Shown one piece after another: positions 12,793 to 17,392 of a stretch of 17,392 nucleotides of DNA. The notes under the pieces were generated by a model, which did not search any database, was not told where the DNA came from, and worked only from the letters and a program-made list of their open reading frames with translations. How positions within the stretch are numbered: the stretch's first letter is position 1; each line of letters begins with the position of its first letter. The stretch comes from JAVBNU01 sp964617065 (GTDB lineage Bacteria; Cyanobacteriota; Vampirovibrionia; Gastranaerophilales; Gastranaerophilaceae): positions 1 through 17,392 of the forward strand of contig CAZTVM010000034.1 of NCBI GenBank assembly GCA_964617065.1, written 5' to 3'. Position numbers and translations under genes: made by a program.

Positions 12793-15408
12793 ATGAGGTA
12801 TTTACTGGTTATATTGGGGTTGTTATTCACATTCAGTTCTGTTTTAGCAGATGATTACAATGTTTACAGATTGCAAAACGGTCAAACAGTCATAATTAAA
12901 GAGCTGCATGACAATAAAATCGTAACAATAGATACATGGATAAAAACTGGTTCTATTAACGAAAATGACAAAAATAACGGAACCGCTCATTTTTTGGAAC
13001 ATTTATTTTTCAAAGGAACTGAACAGTATCCAAATGGAGTGTTTGACAAAATATTAGAATCCAAAGGCGCAATTACCAATGCAGCGACTAGCAAAGACTA
13101 CACTCATTATTACATTACTATTCCTTCCAAAGATTTTGAGTTAGCATTGAATTTACATGCAGACATGATGCTAAATCCTTTGATACCGAGAAAAGAATTG
13201 GAAAAAGAAAGAAAAGTAGTCCTAGAGGAAATTTCACGTTCTAATGACAATCCGACGACAAAACTGTACGATAACATGATAACAGCTTTTTATAAATCGC
13301 ATCCTTATAAACGCAAAGTAATCGGAACAAAAGACGTAATAGAAACAGTTACACGAGAAGAAATTATCGAGTATTATCAAAAATATTACTCACCTGCGAA
13401 TATGGTCACAATCATAGTCGGAGACGTAGAAACCAGCAAAGTTATAAAAGATGTAGAAAAACTTTTTGGCGCAAAAACGACTTTAAATAACAACGCAAAA
13501 ATTGTTTATAAAAAAGAAAAAAGTTTACCTAAATCAATGGAAATAGTCGAAAAAGCTGACGTCCAAACCTCTTATATTTTAATTGGTTTTCGAGGTGTTG
13601 ACAGCAAAAATATCAAAGAGTCGTGCGCTCTTGATTTACTATCTACTGTTTTAGGCGATGGAAAAACATCAAGACTTTATCAAAATATCAAAGAACAAAA
13701 AAGATTAGCTTTTATTATTTCATCAGGTCATTCAACGAACAAAGATGACAGCATTTTTTACGTAAATGCGAATTACAAAATTGATGACTACGAAAAATTG
13801 AAAAATAGCATAATTACCGAAATCGAAAATTTAAAAACAACACCAATCAGCAATGAAGAAATTAAAAAAGCAAAAAATATAATTGAACGTGATACTTATT
13901 ACTCTCGAGAATCAGGTTCAAACATCGCTAATGAGCTCGGTTATATGACAGTCATGTACGACGATGCAAATGCCTACCAAAATTACATTGGAAATATAAA
14001 TAAATTAACAGCGAAAGATTTGCAAACCGCCGCAAAAAAATATCTAGACTTTGACAAAATGGTCGTATCTGTGATTAATCCTCAAATGCTCGAAATTGCA
14101 AACAAAACAAAAAAAACATCTATTCCTACGGAAAAAAAGTTACCTGTTCCGATAAACTCAGATGGCTCAATTTCTAAATATATCTTAAATAACAAAGCTG
14201 AATTGTTACTCAATAAAAACGAAGCTAACGACATTATAGCTATACAGATATACGCTAAAGGTGGAAATTTTATTGAAAACAAAGCTGGGACTGCTTCTTT
14301 GATGGCAAGTGCAATGCTAAAAGGAACTAAAAAATATTCAGCTCAAGAACTTATGCAACTTCTTGAGGAAAATGGTATAAAATTGAATACGATAGCTGAT
14401 GCCGACGCTTTTAGAATTTCTATCAAAGCTACAAAAAAAGAATTGCCTATAATTTTTGATGTACTGGACGAAGTTGTGAATAATGCTGTATTCGACCCTC
14501 ATGAAATTGAAAAAATCAAATCTGAAAAACTGCAAGCTATAAAGAAAAATCGTGACAACCCAATGAATGTCGCACTAGAAGAATTCAAGGCTCGCATTTG
14601 GGGTGATTATCCATACGCTATCACAGGTAAAACGTATGAAAAAACCTTTTCTACCATCAAATCTGATGACATTTTTGAATTATATAAGAAAATGTTTTAC
14701 CCTGAAAATATTGTGATTTCAATAAACGGAAATCTTGATGTCAATGTTTTAGCTGAAAATTTTGAGAAAATTTTTAACTCATCAGAAGGCTCAAAATTGG
14801 AAATATCTGATTTCAAGAAAGATTTTCAGTTCAAAAAAAACATTGAAAATATAAATATCACTAAAGACTCAGAAGCAGCTTGGCTCGTACTCGGCTATCC
14901 CACTGAAGGTATTATGAGTGAAAAAGACTACGCTACTTTACAAGTCATTGACGCACTTTTAGGCACAGGCATGAGCTCTAGGTTATTTACTGACCTTAGA
15001 GACTCTCAAGGTTTGGCTTATCAGGTTGGTTCATCATATTCACCACAAGTCAACGCAGGAGTTTTTGCATTATTTATAGGTACTAATCCAAAAAATATTG
15101 ATGTAGCAAAAAATGGCATGCTGAATGCAATAAACACTTTGAAAAAAGAATTCGTAAGCGACAAAGAATTAACTGAAACAAAAGACAAAATTTTAGGTAA
15201 CTATGTACTTTCTTTTGAAACCAATATGGAAAAAGCCGGCACTCTCGGCTGGTATGAAACGACTAATCGCAGTTGGAAGTTTAAAGATAAATACCCTCAA
15301 TTAATCCAATCTGTAACTGCCTCTGATATAATCGGTGTCGCTAATAAATATTTTTCAAAACCACATTTATATGTACTTGTTTCACCAAATAAAACAGTCA
15401 AAAATTAA
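12793..15408 (+). CDS. Secreted two-domain M16 family zinc metallopeptidase
   Basis: This 871-residue M16 (pitrilysin/MPP-like) peptidase starts with a Sec signal peptide: MRYLL, a hydrophobic core and a likely cleavage after SVLA (residue 19). It therefore acts in the periplasm or outside the cell. The inverted zinc motif is HFLEH (residues 66-70: zinc ligands H66 and H70, base E69), with the third ligand E146 in ERKVVLEEISR, at the normal family spacing. The second half repeats the fold: TASLMASAMLKGT aligns with TAHFLEHLFFKGT, but the HxxEH has been lost. It keeps the R/Y-type segment GMSSRLFTDLRDSQGLAY. One catalytic and one inactive half on a single chain is the usual arrangement for such proteases, which degrade peptides and small proteins. 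It diverges from wecB and converges on the CstA gene. Confidence 0.93.
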   Translation: MRYLLVILGLLFTFSSVLADDYNVYRLQNGQTVIIKELHDNKIVTIDTWIKTGSINENDKNNGTAHFLEHLFFKGTEQYPNGVFDKILESKGAITNAATSKDYTHYYITIPSKDFELALNLHADMMLNPLIPRKELEKERKVVLEEISRSNDNPTTKLYDNMITAFYKSHPYKRKVIGTKDVIETVTREEIIEYYQKYYSPANMVTIIVGDVETSKVIKDVEKLFGAKTTLNNNAKIVYKKEKSLPKSMEIVEKADVQTSYILIGFRGVDSKNIKESCALDLLSTVLGDGKTSRLYQNIKEQKRLAFIISSGHSTNKDDSIFYVNANYKIDDYEKLKNSIITEIENLKTTPISNEEIKKAKNIIERDTYYSRESGSNIANELGYMTVMYDDANAYQNYIGNINKLTAKDLQTAAKKYLDFDKMVVSVINPQMLEIANKTKKTSIPTEKKLPVPINSDGSISKYILNNKAELLLNKNEANDIIAIQIYAKGGNFIENKAGTASLMASAMLKGTKKYSAQELMQLLEENGIKLNTIADADAFRISIKATKKELPIIFDVLDEVVNNAVFDPHEIEKIKSEKLQAIKKNRDNPMNVALEEFKARIWGDYPYAITGKTYEKTFSTIKSDDIFELYKKMFYPENIVISINGNLDVNVLAENFEKIFNSSEGSKLEISDFKKDFQFKKNIENINITKDSEAAWLVLGYPTEGIMSEKDYATLQVIDALLGTGMSSRLFTDLRDSQGLAYQVGSSYSPQVNAGVFALFIGTNPKNIDVAKNGMLNAINTLKKEFVSDKELTETKDKILGNYVLSFETNMEKAGTLGWYETTNRSWKFKDKYPQLIQSVTASDIIGVANKYFSKPHLYVLVSPNKTVKN

Positions 15409-15414
15409 TAAATA

Positions 15415-15432
15415 AAAAGTTGCTCTACTTTT
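15415..15432. terminator. Weak hairpin between convergent M16 peptidase and CstA genes
   Basis: AAAAGT and ACTTTT form a six-base-pair, A/T-dominated stem with a six-base loop, seven bases after the M16 peptidase stop and overlapping the end of the convergent CstA gene. On the minus strand a T/A-rich stretch follows. Stability would be low, so this is at best a weak bidirectional terminator. Confidence 0.2.
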
Positions 15433-16864
15433 GTAGTTCAATTAATTTTTCTGTACGAGAATTTATATTTTTCTTATGTTTTTTGAAAGAGACAAAGAAA
15501 ATAAGCAAAAATGCAGCAATAATTACAGAGATTATTTTAGAAGTTAATAGTGATAAATTAAAACCAATCGGAGCATTTAAAATGTAGCATGAACAAACAG
15601 AAGTCATGAAAAGTGCTGGGATTATAGTTATAATGTAATTTTTACCTTTTTTGCGTAAATAAATTGTAATTAACCAAAGAGTTATGCACGCAAGAGTTTG
15701 ATTTGACCAAGCGAAATAACGCCAAATTGAGGTGTAGTCATGAAAACTTACAAAAACACCTGCAGCTAAAACAATAATGCTCAGTAATAATCTGTTGACA
15801 ATTTTCTTTTGTGAAAAATTGAAAGAATCTGCTAAATTGAGCCTTGCTGAACGAAACGCAGTGTCACCAGAGGTTATAGAGAAAATAATTACAGAAAGTA
15901 TCGTTAATGTACCTCCGATTTTGCCTAAAAGTGCATTAGAAATGGCTGATACTGCGCCACCAGCGCCTGATTGATTAATGACTTCAAGTAATCCTCCTGT
16001 TCCATTGTAAAAAGCTATACCCAAAGTAGCCCAAACAAGAGCGACCAAACCTTCTGTAATCATAGCGCCATAGAAAATAGGTCTGCCATGCTTTTCGTTT
16101 GTCAAACAACGAGCCATTATAGGTGATTGTGTAGCATGAAATCCACTAATTGCACCGCATGCAATCGAGACAAACATCAATGGAAATATAGGTAATTTAT
16201 CAGGATTCATATTTGCAAAGCAATTTGCAGTCGGTAAATTCATACCGGAGAACAACAGTTTGATGAATAAAACAAAAGTAATTGCTATCAACAAAAAAGC
16301 GAAAACAGGATAAAACTTGCCTATTATTTTATCAATAGGTAAAAGTGTAGCAAAAAAATAGTATAAAAATATAGTCAACAATAGTATCGAGTAATTAATA
16401 GAAGTAACTTTTTCCAGCATAAGCGCAGGACTAACAGCAAAAACAGCACCAACTACTATTAATAAACATGATAATCCTATTAAAAAAAATATTTTAAACC
16501 ATTTGCCAAAAAATTTCTCACTAAAAAAAACTATAGATTTTCCTTTGAATTTTAGTGACAGCATACCTGAAAGATAATCATGAACCCCACCGGCAAAAAT
16601 AGAGCCTAAAACTATCCAAAAAAAACAAACAGGTCCGTATACAGCACCCATTAAAGCCCCAAACACAGGACCTAAACCTGCAATGTTCAAAAATTGTATT
16701 AAAAAGATTTTCAATGGTGACATCGGCACAAAATCTACACCATCAGCATATTTTATTGCTGGAGTCGGTTTAGTTTCACTGGCTCCAAAAATTTTTTCCA
16801 CGATAGAACCATATATAAAATATCCTAAAATTAAAGCTAAAAAAGAAGCTACAAATAAAAACAT
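15425..16864 (-). CDS. cstA: CstA-family (carbon starvation) transporter, short form
   Basis: This is a 479-residue polytopic inner-membrane protein with roughly a dozen hydrophobic segments. The CstA signature region is clear: PTPAIKYADGVDFVPM near the N-terminus, then FLNIAGLGPVFGALMGAVYG and FAGGVHDYLSGMLSLKFKGK. A further conserved segment is ISGFHATQSPIMARCLTNE. E. coli CstA and BtsT import pyruvate, and CstA is also linked to peptide uptake. At 479 residues this is much shorter than those roughly 700-residue proteins, because the C-terminal region is reduced. Compact versions are common in anaerobes. The ATG at 16864 has GGAG seven bases upstream. Substrate is inferred from the family only. 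The gene converges on the M16 peptidase gene; the M14 peptidase upstream is co-directional and 71 bases away. Confidence 0.9.
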   Translation of the reverse strand: MFLFVASFLALILGYFIYGSIVEKIFGASETKPTPAIKYADGVDFVPMSPLKIFLIQFLNIAGLGPVFGALMGAVYGPVCFFWIVLGSIFAGGVHDYLSGMLSLKFKGKSIVFFSEKFFGKWFKIFFLIGLSCLLIVVGAVFAVSPALMLEKVTSINYSILLLTIFLYYFFATLLPIDKIIGKFYPVFAFLLIAITFVLFIKLLFSGMNLPTANCFANMNPDKLPIFPLMFVSIACGAISGFHATQSPIMARCLTNEKHGRPIFYGAMITEGLVALVWATLGIAFYNGTGGLLEVINQSGAGGAVSAISNALLGKIGGTLTILSVIIFSITSGDTAFRSARLNLADSFNFSQKKIVNRLLLSIIVLAAGVFVSFHDYTSIWRYFAWSNQTLACITLWLITIYLRKKGKNYIITIIPALFMTSVCSCYILNAPIGFNLSLLTSKIISVIIAAFLLIFFVSFKKHKKNINSRTEKLIELQK

Positions 16865-16884
16865 TTTTATCTCCGAATAATTTC

Positions 16885-16912
16885 ATCTTAAACTAGCTAA
16901 TGCTATCACCAA
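16885..16912 (-). promoter_or_regulatory. Candidate promoter of the CstA gene
   Basis: On the minus strand TTGGTG (16907-16912) and TAAGAT (16885-16890) are separated by 16 bases, about 20 bases before the CstA start codon. Match to consensus is moderate. It would allow CstA to be expressed apart from the upstream M14 gene. Confidence 0.3.
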
Positions 16913-16935
16913 TAGTTTTCTATGTCATCATATTC

Positions 16936-17391
16936 TTAATATAAATCAGCAAAATAATCAAATAAAGAAGAACACCTAGACCATAGGTCTGCATTAGAGT
17001 CTTTTTCGTCTAATTCAAGTGTAATAGTTGGAATATTCCGTTCTATTCCGGCATAAGTTCCAAAACTTCCAGGCGTTGCATAGCCAATATCGCTTTGTAT
17101 CGGATAATTAACTATTTTTGCAATTTTCTCCGCTAACTCTTGTGCTTTCCCATCATAATTGACAATTTGAAATGGTGCATGAAAACTTAAAATACAATCA
17201 ATTTTATAATTATTTAGAATTTCAATCATAAATTGTGTTTCTATTTCACTGTTAGGACAATCTCCGCCAAAAAATTCGTTTTTTGCAGTTAATTCCCAGT
17301 TTTGCGTAGGAAAATTTCTATTTAAATCAACTAAATTTGCATTCTGTCTTGTATTGTTAATTACACCATCAGGATTCAAGCAAGGAATAAA
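16936..17391 (-). CDS. M14-family zinc carboxypeptidase (5' end outside window)
   Basis: The frame is open to the window edge. It begins FIPCLNPDGVINNTRQ, so the TTG at 17379 is internal and the N-terminus is missing. The visible 151 residues show the M14 core: PxxNPDG, then the NANLVDLNRNFP substrate-binding motif with its Asn-Arg pair. The third zinc ligand His is in ILSFHAPFQIVNY and the catalytic Glu in PTITLELDE. The first zinc motif (HxxE) would lie upstream of the window. The DLNRNFPTQNW and HAP motifs and the compact C-terminus resemble MpaA, the murein tripeptide amidase that acts on the gamma-D-Glu-diaminopimelate bond. That would make it a peptidoglycan-recycling enzyme, but subfamily assignment is uncertain without the N-terminus. 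It is co-directional with cstA, 71 bases upstream. Confidence 0.85.
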   Translation of the reverse strand, partial: FIPCLNPDGVINNTRQNANLVDLNRNFPTQNWELTAKNEFFGGDCPNSEIETQFMIEILNNYKIDCILSFHAPFQIVNYDGKAQELAEKIAKIVNYPIQSDIGYATPGSFGTYAGIERNIPTITLELDEKDSNADLWSRCSSLFDYFADLY

Positions 17392-17392
17392 T

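Noticed and set aside
17377..17379. TTG at 17379 as the start of the M14 carboxypeptidase
   Set aside because: The frame continues upstream to the window edge with the conserved residues before NPDG (I-P-C-L), so the gene is cut by the window, not started there.
1..17392. CRISPR array, tRNA or rRNA genes
   Set aside because: No regularly spaced repeats, no cloverleaf-like GC-rich segments and no rRNA-like sequence were seen in this AT-rich window.

Overview
The window is A+T-rich DNA from a bacterium with a Gram-negative-type envelope. PilT, a two-domain M16 protease with a signal peptide, a WecB epimerase and the MEP-pathway enzyme IspF all fit that. The mix of an EF-hand protein without a signal peptide, short lineage-specific proteins, a compact CstA and very AT-rich intergenic DNA resembles gut non-photosynthetic Cyanobacteria (Vampirovibrionia, order Gastranaerophilales). 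This placement is inferred from protein style, not from a marker search. A run of ten Ns inside rnhB shows the window comes from a draft, probably metagenomic, scaffold.

Layout. Bases 1-3394 are accessory DNA. They hold the 3' part of a large unrecognised protein with a hydrophobic region and a long coiled coil (plus strand), then an EF-hand protein whose Shine-Dalgarno lies in a 10-bp inverted repeat. About 560 bases without an intact gene follow, containing an internally deleted IS256-family transposase relic and a possible frameshifted small ORF. Bases 3395-5251 (minus) are a tight nudF-like / HAD phosphatase / ispF operon. Bases 5359-7223 are a second accessory island. It has a 92-aa protein with its own strong promoter (plus) and, facing it, a 43-aa ORF directly followed by a 454-aa zinc metalloprotease. 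That protease carries the active-site signature of anthrax lethal factor and Pro-Pro endopeptidases (M34).

From 7388 the window is mostly housekeeping. rplS-rbgA-rnhB (plus) is a widely conserved ribosome-assembly and RNase HII operon, with rnhB interrupted by the assembly gap. Running the other way, wecB, pilT, a 56-aa zinc-ribbon protein and a YhcC-type radical SAM protein are co-directional (12652 to 9278). A secreted M16 peptidase (plus) diverges from wecB. A compact CstA transporter (minus) and the 3' part of an M14 carboxypeptidase (minus, cut by the window edge) complete the window.

The strongest candidate for something undescribed is the M34-like metalloprotease with its coupled 43-aa ORF. 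After it come the coiled-coil / EF-hand pair and the hairpin between them. Several genes (ispF, wecB, the 92-aa protein) appear to use TTG starts, supported by Shine-Dalgarno position or family alignment.
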